From positions 50,804-114,803 of the forward strand of contig DYIU01000006.1 in assembly GCA_020723485.1 (NCBI GenBank): 64,000 nt of DNA, in the 5' to 3' direction. Shown here piece by piece: positions 14,918 through 22,651 of the stretch (position 1 is the first letter of the stretch; each line of letters opens with the position of its first letter). The notes beneath the pieces were generated by a model that saw only the letters and a list, made by a program, of their open reading frames with translations, searched no databases and had not been told where the DNA came from. Both the position numbers and the translations under genes were made by a program. Source of the DNA: Acidimicrobium ferrooxidans. GTDB lineage: Bacteria; Actinomycetota; Geothermincolia; Fen-727; Anoxymicrobiaceae.

Positions 14918-16090
14918 ATGCCTATCCGGACTGTTCTAAGAACCGCGGTTCTCTACTTCAGTGCATTCATCCTGCTGCTCTCGCCTGCCGGTTGCTCGGA
15001 CAGAAACCTTAAATCGGAGATAGAGTCGGGGGAGTACAGGTCGGCGGCCACTATACACAGCTATCACATGGTGGCGATGTCGACGACCAACTACTCGAGA
15101 GATGCGCCAGGCGGCAGGCGCTACGAGCTCATCCGCAGCGAGACATGGGCGAAGAACCCCGGTTTCTACAAGGAGATCAGGCGAACAATCGAGTCCACAA
15201 TGAATCCGGGTCCTTCGACCTGGGCTACCTTCATCAGCAGCCGCACCTATACGATGCAGAACGGCGACAGGCAGGTCACTAATAACTGCACGCCGGAATC
15301 GCTACGGAGTTTCCGCTCCGACCCCTATGACCTCGAGAGCCAGTTGGGAGTAGGAGTAGATGACCCGACCGTGAAATTATCGCGAACAACGTTCAACGGC
15401 GAGCGGGCATATCGCCTCGAGAGAGAGTATCGCGCTGGGGGAAACGAGGACAACAACGCAGGCAAAGGGCTCGAGCGCATCGTGATGATAGTGGAGGAGG
15501 GCAGTTCAATATGCCTACAGCGCGAACGGTACACCGATGGTTTTCTCGTGACGAAGACGGAGGTCGAGAGTTTTGAACCCGGCGTGAGCATTGACGATAG
15601 TTCTTTTGTGCCGCCGGGCGGCAACTGGGAACACAGTGAGACGACAGACGAAGGTTACAGGGACCTTTCAATAGACCAGGCTGGATCGGTCTGTAACGTC
15701 CAGCCTCTGACGCCGTCATATCTTCCAAGAGGATATGAACTTAGTTCAACAGGATGGCGGGATGAAAGCGTAACCGGGCTGAGTCTCGACATAGAACCTG
15801 CAAAAGCGCCGATATGGTATAAGCCGTTCTACATGCAGTATACCGATGGAGTTCAGCTGATCGATATTTGCCAGGGTCAAGAGACCGAGGATATTCCAGA
15901 GGAGGACGCCCTGACTGTCAACACGGAAGACTCCTTGGCAGTTGGGAAGCTCAGTCTAGCCGGCGGACAACTTGCATACTACACTCCGCAGAACCACACG
16001 CTGTCTTTCATTCTCAAGAACACCAAGGTGAAGTTACAGGCTTTCCTGCCGCTCAACGAGCTTAAGAAGATAGCGAACTCTATGGACTAG
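14918..16090 (+). CDS. Lipoprotein with RseB/LolA-like and DUF4367-like regions
   Basis: 390 residues from ATG 14918, with GGGGGAG upstream. An in-frame upstream ATG at 14843 would spoil the signal peptide. Residues 1-27 form a lipoprotein signal ending SPAG-Cys. Residues about 35-240 read like the RseB/LolA-type beta sheet (SAATIHSYHMVAMS, YELIRSETWAKNPGFYKEI, DPTVKLSRTTFNGERAYRLE). Residues about 265-390 look like DUF4367 (LTPSYLPRGYELSSTGWRDES, GGQLAYYTPQNH). Such proteins sit outside the membrane and often pair with sigma/anti-sigma factors; none is adjacent. Codon use is more AT-rich than in neighbours, and GGGTCAGACC elements flank the region, suggesting acquisition. Confidence 0.7.
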   Translation: MPIRTVLRTAVLYFSAFILLLSPAGCSDRNLKSEIESGEYRSAATIHSYHMVAMSTTNYSRDAPGGRRYELIRSETWAKNPGFYKEIRRTIESTMNPGPSTWATFISSRTYTMQNGDRQVTNNCTPESLRSFRSDPYDLESQLGVGVDDPTVKLSRTTFNGERAYRLEREYRAGGNEDNNAGKGLERIVMIVEEGSSICLQRERYTDGFLVTKTEVESFEPGVSIDDSSFVPPGGNWEHSETTDEGYRDLSIDQAGSVCNVQPLTPSYLPRGYELSSTGWRDESVTGLSLDIEPAKAPIWYKPFYMQYTDGVQLIDICQGQETEDIPEEDALTVNTEDSLAVGKLSLAGGQLAYYTPQNHTLSFILKNTKVKLQAFLPLNELKKIANSMD

Positions 16091-17766
16091 CCGCCGGCCA
16101 TGCGCATGCTCGCCTCGAGGTTGAGGGGCGGCAGCTCGTCCGGGTCAATGAGCACGTCGACGACCACGGGGCCTGTCTCTGCGACCGCCTTCTCGAGGAC
16201 CTCCGTGACCTCTGAATCCTTCTCTATGCGGTAGCCAACCGCGCCAAAGGTCCGAGCCAGCGCCGCGAAGTCGGGATTGCCGTGCTCGGTTCCGTAGATG
16301 CGCCCGCCGCAGGTGAGCTTCTGGCGTATGTTAAGCACCCTGTACTGGCAGTCGTTCATGACGAAGACCTTGACGGCGGCCTCCTCGCGTACGGCGGTCT
16401 CGAGGTCCTGGAGCGTCATCATGAAGTCGCCGTCGCCGAGGACCGCGATGGCGCTTCGTTCCGGGAAGATGAGCTTGGTAGCGATGCACGCCGCAAACCC
16501 GAACCCCATCGAGCCGAAGTTCACGGTGGACATGTATGCGAGCGGGCGCTCCGCCGGCATAAAGTCCATGGGGTAGAGCAGGTGGGTCCCGGCGCCTACG
16601 CACACCACGGTGTCGTCCGGCAGCATGCCCGAGAGCTCTTTCATAAGCCGCGCCCCTGAAGTCTTATCACTCTGGCGTGACAGGGCCCCTTCGCACATCG
16701 CGCCCCATGCCTGGCGCGCCCCGGCGAGCGCTTCCTCCCATTCGGGGCGCGGGACGTAACGGCGGTCTCCGATGGCAGCAAGCATCTCCTCGAGGAACGC
16801 CGACGCGTCGCAAGGGATGACCCTGGCGGGCGGCGCCTGGGGGGCGACTTTGCCGGAGATATCCACGATGATGATGCGCTCAGCCTTCACGGGGAGAGTG
16901 TACTCGTACGTCGTCATGTCGCTCAGTCCGCAGCCGAGGCACAGAACAGCGTCCGCGGACTCGAGGGCCTTGTCTGCGACCACGTTGCCGCCGCCGAATC
17001 CCGCCCTTCCGAGTGACCGGGGATGTGTCTCCGGTATCGCACCGCGACCATTCCCGGTAGTGGCGACAGGGACTCCGGTCTGCTCGGCGAGCCGCAGCAG
17101 CGACCCGGCTGCGCCCGAGTAGGCGATTCCGCCTCCGGCGAGTATCAGAGGCAGCCGCGCTGAGCCGAGCATCTCGACCGCCGCGGCAGCGTCCTCGGGA
17201 TTAACCGGTGGGGGAGGGTCGGCCTCGAGGAACATCCCCGAAAGGTCAATGTCAGCGGTCTCGGTCCAGACGTCCTCGGGCACCTCGATCATCACGGGCC
17301 CGCGAACGCCGCTCATGCAGGTGCGGTAGGCTTCCGAGAAGACCTCCGGCACGCCGGCCGCCGAATCGACGCGGTAAGTCCCCTTGCAGAGCGAGGAGAA
17401 GACGCGGGGATGGTCGAGCTCGAGCATCCCGTCGCTCCCGGCGAGGCGGCGCTTGACGGCGCCGCTTATGAGGATCATCGGGGAGCAGTCCTTCGCGGCG
17501 TTTCCCACCGATATCATGGCGTTCAGCGCCCCGGGGCCGGAGTGCACGAGCGCGACACCCGGTCTGCCGGTCAGCCTTCCCTCTGTATCGGCCATGCTCG
17601 CGGCGACCTGCTCGTGCCGGCAGGAGACATACCTTATCTCGTCTCGCCGGCCGCACAGAGCGTCAACGAAGAGGAGGTTACTCGTGCCGATTATCCCGTA
17701 GATGCGCGCAGCGCCCATCCTGGTAAGGGCGCCCGCCAGTGCTGCCGCACCTGTCATCGACGACAA
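16087..17766 (-). CDS. ThDP-dependent enzyme (acetolactate synthase/benzoylformate decarboxylase-like)
   Basis: 559 residues from TTG 17766, seven bases after GGAGG; ATG 17757 is possible. Three domains: N-terminal Pyr domain with catalytic Glu52 in RHEQVAASMAD, a central nucleotide-type domain (GGGIAYSGAAGSLLRLAE), and a C-terminal PP domain with the GDGD-(about 25)-N ThDP motif GDGDFMMTLQDLETAV ending VMND. It resembles acetolactate synthase large subunits and benzoylformate decarboxylases, but no small subunit gene is present, so the reaction is open. The 3' end overlaps the convergent lipoprotein gene by 4 bases. Confidence 0.85.
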   Translation of the reverse strand: MSSMTGAAALAGALTRMGAARIYGIIGTSNLLFVDALCGRRDEIRYVSCRHEQVAASMADTEGRLTGRPGVALVHSGPGALNAMISVGNAAKDCSPMILISGAVKRRLAGSDGMLELDHPRVFSSLCKGTYRVDSAAGVPEVFSEAYRTCMSGVRGPVMIEVPEDVWTETADIDLSGMFLEADPPPPVNPEDAAAAVEMLGSARLPLILAGGGIAYSGAAGSLLRLAEQTGVPVATTGNGRGAIPETHPRSLGRAGFGGGNVVADKALESADAVLCLGCGLSDMTTYEYTLPVKAERIIIVDISGKVAPQAPPARVIPCDASAFLEEMLAAIGDRRYVPRPEWEEALAGARQAWGAMCEGALSRQSDKTSGARLMKELSGMLPDDTVVCVGAGTHLLYPMDFMPAERPLAYMSTVNFGSMGFGFAACIATKLIFPERSAIAVLGDGDFMMTLQDLETAVREEAAVKVFVMNDCQYRVLNIRQKLTCGGRIYGTEHGNPDFAALARTFGAVGYRIEKDSEVTEVLEKAVAETGPVVVDVLIDPDELPPLNLEASMRMAGG

Positions 17767-17788
17767 CCTGACACCTCCATGGTCCTTC

Positions 17789-17862
17789 GGGTCAGACCGT
17801 TTTCGTTGAGCGTGTTGGACAAGTTGAAGATGTTGCTAACGTAACGAAAATGGTCTGACCCC
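17789..17862. repeat. GGGTCAGACC palindromic element (complete)
   Basis: Left arm GGGTCAGACCGTTTTCGTT (17789-17807) and right arm AACGAAAATGGTCTGACCCC (17843-17862) are inverted repeats with one mismatch. The 35-base centre contains TTGAAGATGTTGCT. The element lies between the ThDP gene start and the dehydrogenase gene, and its right arm supplies the last codons and stop of the dehydrogenase. Confidence 0.85.
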
Positions 17863-18849
17863 ATTCACGACGTTCTCGGGGGGTTCGCCTTTGAGCACCC
17901 GGACGATGTTGGCCATCGCCACGGAAATGATGCGCATTCGCGACTCGTTCGTCGCGCCGGCGGTATGCGGGGTAAGCACTACGTTCGGCGCGTCGAGGAG
18001 GGGATTGTCCGCGGGCACCGGCTCCTCCGAGAAGACGTCGATGACCGCGCCCGCCAGCCTGCCCTCCTTCAGTGCCGCGGCAAGCGCTTCCTCGTCCACC
18101 ACCTCGCCCCTTGCCACGTTGACCACTATCGCGTTCGGTTTCATGCTGGCTATCCTGTCGGCGCCGAGAAGTCCCCTGGTCTCCGGGGTAAGCGGCGTGT
18201 GCAGGCACAGGACGTCCGACTTCGCCACGAGCTCGTCAAGCTCGCAGTAGACCGCGCTGAGCTCCGACTCCAGGTCGCATGACATCCTTTCGGGGTCGTT
18301 GTAGACGACAGTGCAGCCGAAACCCACGGCCCTGGCGGCCACCTCACGCCCGATGCGCCCCATCCCGATTATGCCGAGTGTCTTTCCGTAGAGCTCGAAG
18401 ACGCCGTACTGGGCCATCTCGTCCTGCGCCCAGACACCCTGCTTCATCTTTTCCATCTGCAGGCCGAGCTTCTTCAGGCAGGCCAGGGCTCCCATCATCG
18501 TATGCTCGGCGACAGCGATGGCGTTAGCCCCCGCAGCGTTGGCGACCGGGATGCCGTTGGCCGCGGCGGCCTCTATGTCTATGTGCTGGTACCCGACCGA
18601 GGGCTGCTGTATGAGCAGGCAGGGAGCGGCCGCTTCCATCACCTCGGCGTCCATCTCGTGCCGATACGTGTAGTCACCGACGACAATGTCCGCCGCAGCA
18701 ACAGCCTGGAGGAGCTCCGCCTTGCTCGCTCCACCGTACGTGACCGCCGTGACATCGCCGATATCCTCGCCCGCAGAGCTCGCCTTGAGCAGCGCATCGA
18801 CGAGCTCAGACGGGAGCGGAGAGAGGACGAGTATCGTTGTCCCTGGCAT
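17836..18849 (-). CDS. D-isomer-specific 2-hydroxyacid dehydrogenase
   Basis: 337 residues from ATG 18849 with GGAGGG four bases upstream. The NAD-binding Rossmann motif is GIIGMGRIGREVAARAVGFG (about 150-170). Catalytic positions are Arg in VNVARGEVVDEEAL, Glu in VIDVFSEEPVP, and His in LTPHTAGATN. It belongs to the SerA/glyoxylate reductase group but lacks the ACT domain of many SerA proteins. The family's usual end is reached at GEPPENVVN; the last eight codons (GVRPFSLR) and the stop lie in the GGGTCAGACC element, showing that the element landed at the gene's 3' end without breaking the enzyme. Confidence 0.88.
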   Translation of the reverse strand: MPGTTILVLSPLPSELVDALLKASSAGEDIGDVTAVTYGGASKAELLQAVAAADIVVGDYTYRHEMDAEVMEAAAPCLLIQQPSVGYQHIDIEAAAANGIPVANAAGANAIAVAEHTMMGALACLKKLGLQMEKMKQGVWAQDEMAQYGVFELYGKTLGIIGMGRIGREVAARAVGFGCTVVYNDPERMSCDLESELSAVYCELDELVAKSDVLCLHTPLTPETRGLLGADRIASMKPNAIVVNVARGEVVDEEALAAALKEGRLAGAVIDVFSEEPVPADNPLLDAPNVVLTPHTAGATNESRMRIISVAMANIVRVLKGEPPENVVNGVRPFSLR

Positions 18850-18958
18850 CGGACCCTCCGTTAAGCTTCGACCGGGCGATTCAGCACGGGCTAAAGGACA
18901 ATGACGACCCGGCACGATAATTCTATAGGTAAGGCCTTTGATAGCGACAGGGGGAGAG

Positions 18959-19330
18959 ATGGACAGCACCGGCGTTCCAGCGGGCTACGTCGCCCTTTTC
19001 TACCTGTTCATGCTGGTCATCTGGGCCGCCTTCGGGTTGTGGGCCGGCAAGGTGGGGCAGGGAAAGGGGTATAACTTCTGGATAGGGTTCGCCGCGGGGT
19101 TCTTCGGAGGGATCATAGGTCTGGTCATCATGTATGCCATAAAGCCGGCCAAGCGCCGCGTGGAGCCTTACCAGGTCTACCCGCCGCCGGACTACTACCA
19201 GGCGCCCCCTCCCGACCCGTCGATGGCAGCGCGCCACAAGGTCTGCAACTCCTGCCAGAACCTGGTGCCAGGCGAGTCCCAGTTCTGCACCTACTGTGGC
19301 GCGGACCTCACCGCCACACCGCCCTGGTAG
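18959..19330 (+). CDS. Small membrane protein with C-terminal zinc ribbon
   Basis: 123 residues from ATG 18959 with GGGGGAGAG directly before it. Two transmembrane helices (about 9-30 and 37-62), the second glycine-rich, are followed by a proline/tyrosine-rich linker (YPPPDYYQAPPPDP) and a CNSCQN...CTYCGAD zinc ribbon. This build is widespread in small envelope proteins of Gram-positive bacteria. No specific function is known. It starts divergently from the dehydrogenase gene. Confidence 0.75.
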   Translation: MDSTGVPAGYVALFYLFMLVIWAAFGLWAGKVGQGKGYNFWIGFAAGFFGGIIGLVIMYAIKPAKRRVEPYQVYPPPDYYQAPPPDPSMAARHKVCNSCQNLVPGESQFCTYCGADLTATPPW

Positions 19331-19339
19331 CGCAAAAAA

Positions 19340-19416
19340 GGGGTCAGGTCATTTTGTTGCATTTCCAGCAGTCTCGGCGATATGCACTGGGAAATGCAAC
19401 AAAATGACCTGACCCC
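19340..19416. repeat. GGGGTCAGGTCA palindromic element, 25-base perfect arms
   Basis: Left arm GGGGTCAGGTCATTTTGTTG plus CATTT (19340-19364), right arm its exact reverse complement (19392-19416), with a 27-base loop that itself has CCAG/CTGG ends. It sits 9 bases after the zinc-ribbon gene stop and 13 bases after the stop of the minus-strand peptide gene, so it could act as a bidirectional transcription end. There is no T-run, so this would not be a classical terminator. Confidence 0.9.
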
Positions 19417-19429
19417 AATGTTGCAGCTG

Positions 19430-19492
19430 CTAGCAGCTCTTTGAGCACTTACAGGTGCTCGAGGCCTTCTTGGCCACCTTCACGATGCGCAT
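19430..19492 (-). CDS. 20-residue Cys-rich peptide, candidate RiPP precursor
   Basis: Minus-strand ORF ATG 19492 to TAG 19430 encoding MRIVKVAKKASSTCKCSKSC. The frame is closed upstream by TAA at 19522-19520 with no other start, and AAGGGGGG lies about 6 bases before the ATG. A sigma70-like promoter lies just upstream (see 19531-19560). The N-terminal 12 residues are basic and leader-like; the last seven hold three Cys (14, 16 and 20), with Cys20 at the C-terminus. It is divergent from a 73-residue CxxC/CxC protein and a SPASM radical SAM maturase with a PqqD-like N-terminus, which fits a peptide substrate. Function is inferred from signals and context only. Confidence 0.6.
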   Translation of the reverse strand: MRIVKVAKKASSTCKCSKSC

Positions 19493-19530
19493 TGTGACCC
19501 CCCTTCCCTTCTGGATGGGTTATCATGGCT

Positions 19531-19560
19531 ATTGTAGTCCGCGGCCGGGATGCGATTCAA
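19531..19560 (-). promoter_or_regulatory. Promoter of the 20-residue peptide gene
   Basis: Minus strand: TTGAAT (19560-19555), an 18-base spacer, then TACAAT (19536-19531). Transcription would start near 19524, giving a leader of about 30 bases that holds the G-rich ribosome-binding site. Confidence 0.55.
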
Positions 19561-19645
19561 CAGCCATGTTCGCCGGGCGCCGCGCGTATCCTCCATGGTC
19601 GCTGAGCAGGCGGCGCCGCGGTGCCAGAATGAATGGAGATCGGCG

Positions 19646-19867
19646 ATGAGCGATTTTCCGGGCTTCCAGTCAGGGGTCGGGCCCTTCCTCAGGGGAGAAC
19701 TCGGCATGCAGGACTCCGAGGAGTTCAAGCGGCTGGTCTGCGCGGATTGCGAGTTCTTCACGCCCGGGGAGGACGAGGAGCTGGAGTGCGGCTGCTACCA
19801 CATTCTCGTGCGCCTGCTGGAGAAGCGCGCTGTGACCCTGGAGCAGATCGCCGATGCCCTCGGGTAG
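19646..19867 (+). CDS. Small Cys-rich protein coupled to a radical SAM maturase
   Basis: 73 residues from ATG 19646 with GGAGA six bases upstream. After a short N-terminus it has VCADCEFF and LECGCYH (Cys32, 35, 49 and 51 by my count), a CxxC plus CxC set that could bind zinc or Fe-S, then an amphipathic helix (ILVRLLEKRAVTLEQIADAL). The last 14 bases overlap the start of the radical SAM gene, implying coupled translation and probably a physical partnership. No family recognised. It could be an accessory or carrier protein, or itself a substrate. Confidence 0.65.
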   Translation: MSDFPGFQSGVGPFLRGELGMQDSEEFKRLVCADCEFFTPGEDEELECGCYHILVRLLEKRAVTLEQIADALG

Positions 19868-21020
19868 GAGATACCTGGGCCTGGGGGACACGGTCTTCCT
19901 CAAACAGCTCGAATTCCCGGCCGTCTACGACAAGGCCGCCGACGAGATATACGAGGTAGACCCGCTGGGCTTTGAGGAACTGTCCCGCTGTGACGGCGCC
20001 CTGGAGACATCGGCATCCCGCTTTCCCGACGAGTTCCTCTCTTTCTGCCTTTCCGAGGGCGTTCTCGTCGAGCGCAAGAAGCCCGAGCGCCTCGAGGTTG
20101 CAGTCGGTCACAACGAGGTGCCATCCCTCCGTTATCTCATGGTCGAGGTGACCGACAGGTGCAACCTCTCGTGCATCCACTGCTACCTGGGGGACACGCC
20201 GGGCCAGGTCCTTCCCGCGCGGACCGTCGAGGCGGTGCTGGACGAGTTCGAGGAGATGGGGGGCCTGAGGCTGGTGGTGACCGGGGGAGAGCCGCTGCTG
20301 CACCCGGAGTTCGCCCGGATAAACGAGCTGGCTGCCGGGCGGGCCTTCAGGTCCATACTCGTCACGAACGGAACCCTGCTCGACGCGGGAACCGCTGAGG
20401 CCCTCGCATTCGACGAGGTGCAGGTCTCCCTGGACGGCATGAAGGACGGCCATGATTACGTGAGGGGAGAGGGAAGCTTCAAACTGGCGGTCGCCGGGAT
20501 AGAGAACCTGCGGCGCGCGGGCATACCAGTGTCGGTTGCCACGATGGTGCACAGGCACGACCTGGACGAGCTGGACTCACTGGAGGCCCTGGTCAAGCGC
20601 ATGGGCTCGGTCTCATGGACGCTGGACGTCCCGTGCGATGCGGGGAGGATGATCGGGGAGGAGCGCCACTTGATGCCGGGCCTCGAGGCGGCCGCCGAGG
20701 AGCTCGAGCGCGCTTTCGGCTCCGAGCAGCACGAGCCGTCCGGCGACTGGGCGTGCGGCGCCCACCTGGCATGCGTGAAAGCAGGCGGAAAGCTGACCAA
20801 ATGCGGCTTCTACGAGGAGTGGACCGGCGGCAGGGTGGAGGAAGGCCTGCGGCGGGCCTGGAGGGCGATGCCCCGCATGAGGCTCTCCGACCTCGACTGC
20901 GACTGCGAGTACCTGTCTGAATGCGGCGGCGGGTGCAGGTACCGCGCCGAGCGTGCTTCGGGGAGGAACGCCCCTGACCCGCTCAAGTGCAGGCAGTTCG
21001 GCCTTGCCGAGCCGGGCTGA
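19854..21020 (+). CDS. Radical SAM/SPASM peptide maturase with PqqD-like N-terminal domain
   Basis: 388 residues from ATG 19854. Residues about 12-80 look like a PqqD-type RiPP recognition element (VFLKQLEFPAVYDKAADEIY, FCLSEGVLVE). The radical SAM core follows with CxxxCxxC at Cys103, Cys107 and Cys110 and the GGEPLL motif (144-149). The C-terminus is a SPASM-type region with Cys at 301, 307, 317, 349, 351, 357, 361 and 379, enough for auxiliary Fe-S clusters. Such enzymes install thioether, C-C or related cross-links in ribosomal peptides. The fused recognition domain and the nearby Cys-rich peptide suggest that substrate, though the heme/PQQ-related maturase families share this build. Confidence 0.85.
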   Translation: MPSGRRYLGLGDTVFLKQLEFPAVYDKAADEIYEVDPLGFEELSRCDGALETSASRFPDEFLSFCLSEGVLVERKKPERLEVAVGHNEVPSLRYLMVEVTDRCNLSCIHCYLGDTPGQVLPARTVEAVLDEFEEMGGLRLVVTGGEPLLHPEFARINELAAGRAFRSILVTNGTLLDAGTAEALAFDEVQVSLDGMKDGHDYVRGEGSFKLAVAGIENLRRAGIPVSVATMVHRHDLDELDSLEALVKRMGSVSWTLDVPCDAGRMIGEERHLMPGLEAAAEELERAFGSEQHEPSGDWACGAHLACVKAGGKLTKCGFYEEWTGGRVEEGLRRAWRAMPRMRLSDLDCDCEYLSECGGGCRYRAERASGRNAPDPLKCRQFGLAEPG

Positions 21021-21091
21021 GGCAGACCCGCCTGGTTTTACACATAAAGCTCCATGGGATTGCTCTCCACATCTATATATTGTGGTCTGCC
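21021..21091. other. Inverted repeat after the maturase gene
   Basis: GGCAGACC (21021-21028), directly after the stop, pairs with GGTCTGCC (21084-21091) across a 55-base AT-rich centre. Long-range pairing without a T-run; a weak candidate for a transcription end. Confidence 0.35.
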
Positions 21092-21224
21092 ACTGAGTTC
21101 TCCACAAAATATTCCACAAGCTAACATTCATTTCCCAGAAATTGACTGCCTGTGCCCCCACCAGGGCCTCCTCCAGGTCACCCGAAAGGGCGAAAAGTGG
21201 TTTTCCGAGTAAATAAGTGTTGCA

Positions 21225-21262
21225 ATGGGGTTAGAAATGGTGTAGGGTGGGGACAAGTGGCG
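21225..21262 (+). promoter_or_regulatory. MraZ operator repeats upstream of mraZ
   Basis: Four TGGNG units (TGGGG 21226, TGGTG 21238, TGGGG 21248, TGGCG 21258) recur at 12-, 10- and 10-base spacing just before mraZ. MraZ is known to bind tandem TGGG-type repeats in front of its own operon, so autoregulation of the dcw cluster is inferred. Confidence 0.7.
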
Positions 21263-21278
21263 AGAACTGAGGATTCCA

Positions 21279-21701
21279 ATGCTCGTTGGTTCGTCTCAAA
21301 GAACGGTCGACTCCAAGGGTCGGATGATACTGCCCAAGGAGTTCCGCAGCTATTTCGAGGGCGGCCTCATGGTCACGAAAGGCCTCGACAACTGCCTCCT
21401 GCTCTATCCCATGAAGGAGTGGGAGAAGCTGGTCGAGCGCATCGAGGAGATGCCCTCAGGCAGCGAGGCGACCCGCAGGTTCACGCGGTTGTTCTTCGCC
21501 GACGCGAGCCACCTGATGCCCGATGGTCAGGGCCGGGTTCTCATCCCGCCGCGCCTCCGCGAGATGGTGGGCATCAGGGGTGAGGTCTTCATCGTAGGGC
21601 TCGCCAACAAGGCTGAGGTCTGGGACCCGGACAATTGGAAGGCATACCGGAAGTCGAGCGAAGGTCAGTACGAGCAGTCAGCCTCCGACATCGGGGTCTG
21701 A
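21279..21701 (+). CDS. mraZ: Transcriptional regulator MraZ
   Basis: 140 residues from ATG 21279, with GAGG upstream. Two SpoVT/AbrB-like halves are visible: SQRTVDSKGRMILPKEFR with GLDNCLLLYP near the start, and SHLMPDGQGRVLIPPRLREM later. Length is normal for MraZ. It is the first gene of the division/cell-wall cluster and sits behind the TGGNG repeats it is expected to bind. The RsmH gene follows after one base. Confidence 0.95.
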   Translation: MLVGSSQRTVDSKGRMILPKEFRSYFEGGLMVTKGLDNCLLLYPMKEWEKLVERIEEMPSGSEATRRFTRLFFADASHLMPDGQGRVLIPPRLREMVGIRGEVFIVGLANKAEVWDPDNWKAYRKSSEGQYEQSASDIGV

Positions 21702-21702
21702 C

Positions 21703-22650
21703 ATGGGAGAGGAAAACGGCGCGGGCCACCGGCCGGTGATGGTGGCCGAGGTCATCGAGTACCTGGCGCCGGCGAAAGGGAAGGTGATCGTCGATGGCAC
21801 ACTCGGAGCAGGCGGACACGCTGAAGCTATCGCTGCGCGGATCTCGCCGTCAGGGCGGCTCATTGGTCTTGACCGAGACCCGCAGGCTCTCGCTGCCGCC
21901 CGCCAGCGGCTGGGGAAGGTTCCGGCGCAGGTCAGTTACCATCGCGAAAATTTCCGAGATATACAGTCCGTCCTTGGCGGCGAGGGGCTAGAGAAGGTCG
22001 ACGGCGTCCTGCTGGACCTCGGGCTCTCGTCGATGCAGGTCGACGACCCTGCGCGGGGCTTCAGCTTCAGGCAGGACGGGCCCCTCGACATGAGGATGGG
22101 CCCCGACGCGCCGAGGTCGGCGGAGGAGATAGTGAACGAGGACTCGGAGGACGAGCTTGCGAGGATCATCTACAACTACGGAGATGAGCGGTGGGCCAGG
22201 CGGATAGCTCACTTCATCATAGAGGCCCGGGAGCGCCGGCCCATACGGACGACACAGGAGCTCTCAAAGGTCGTGGAGGACGCGGTCCCCGTCTCTGCGA
22301 GGCGAGGACGCAAACACCCGGCCAGGAAGACGTTCCAGGCGCTCCGGATTGCGGTGAACGACGAACTGGACGACTTGAGGGAGGGGATAGCCAACTCAGT
22401 GGAATGCCTGGCCCCGTCCGGGCGGATAGTGGTGCTGTCTTACCAGTCCCATGAGGACAGGATAGTAAAGCGCACCTTCAACTCCCTGGCAAAAGGATCT
22501 GACTATCCGCCCGGCACTCCGCTCTACGAGGAGCCCGTGCTGGAGGTGCTGACGCGCCGGCCGGTCACGCCCTCGGAGGAAGAGCAGGAGAACAACCCGC
22601 GCAGCAGGAGCGCGAAGCTCCGTGCGGCGATGAAGAAAAGCGAGACCTGA
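21703..22650 (+). CDS. rsmH: 16S rRNA (cytosine-N4) methyltransferase RsmH
   Basis: 315 residues. SAM-binding motifs GTLGAGGHAEAIA and GLDRDPQAL near the N-terminus, VLLDLGLSSMQVD and DPARGFSF, then the RsmH-specific ARRGRKHPARKTFQALRIAVN. It methylates C1402 of 16S rRNA. Full length; the C-terminal tail is basic. Starts one base after the mraZ stop. Confidence 0.96.
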   Translation: MGEENGAGHRPVMVAEVIEYLAPAKGKVIVDGTLGAGGHAEAIAARISPSGRLIGLDRDPQALAAARQRLGKVPAQVSYHRENFRDIQSVLGGEGLEKVDGVLLDLGLSSMQVDDPARGFSFRQDGPLDMRMGPDAPRSAEEIVNEDSEDELARIIYNYGDERWARRIAHFIIEARERRPIRTTQELSKVVEDAVPVSARRGRKHPARKTFQALRIAVNDELDDLREGIANSVECLAPSGRIVVLSYQSHEDRIVKRTFNSLAKGSDYPPGTPLYEEPVLEVLTRRPVTPSEEEQENNPRSRSAKLRAAMKKSET

Positions 22651-22651
22651 C

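Noticed and set aside
17792..18208. Minus-strand frame overlapping the dehydrogenase gene
   Set aside because: Arg/Gly-rich shadow in another frame of the same strand; the dehydrogenase has all family motifs.
19455..19649. Plus-strand ORF across the peptide gene (64 codons)
   Set aside because: No ribosome-binding site, odd composition, and it overlaps the better supported minus-strand peptide gene.
21060..21120. Three TCCACA-containing segments upstream of mraZ resembling DnaA boxes
   Set aside because: None matches TTATNCACA closely, and there is no dnaA, dnaN or AT-rich unwinding region nearby; chance similarity in a leader is more likely.
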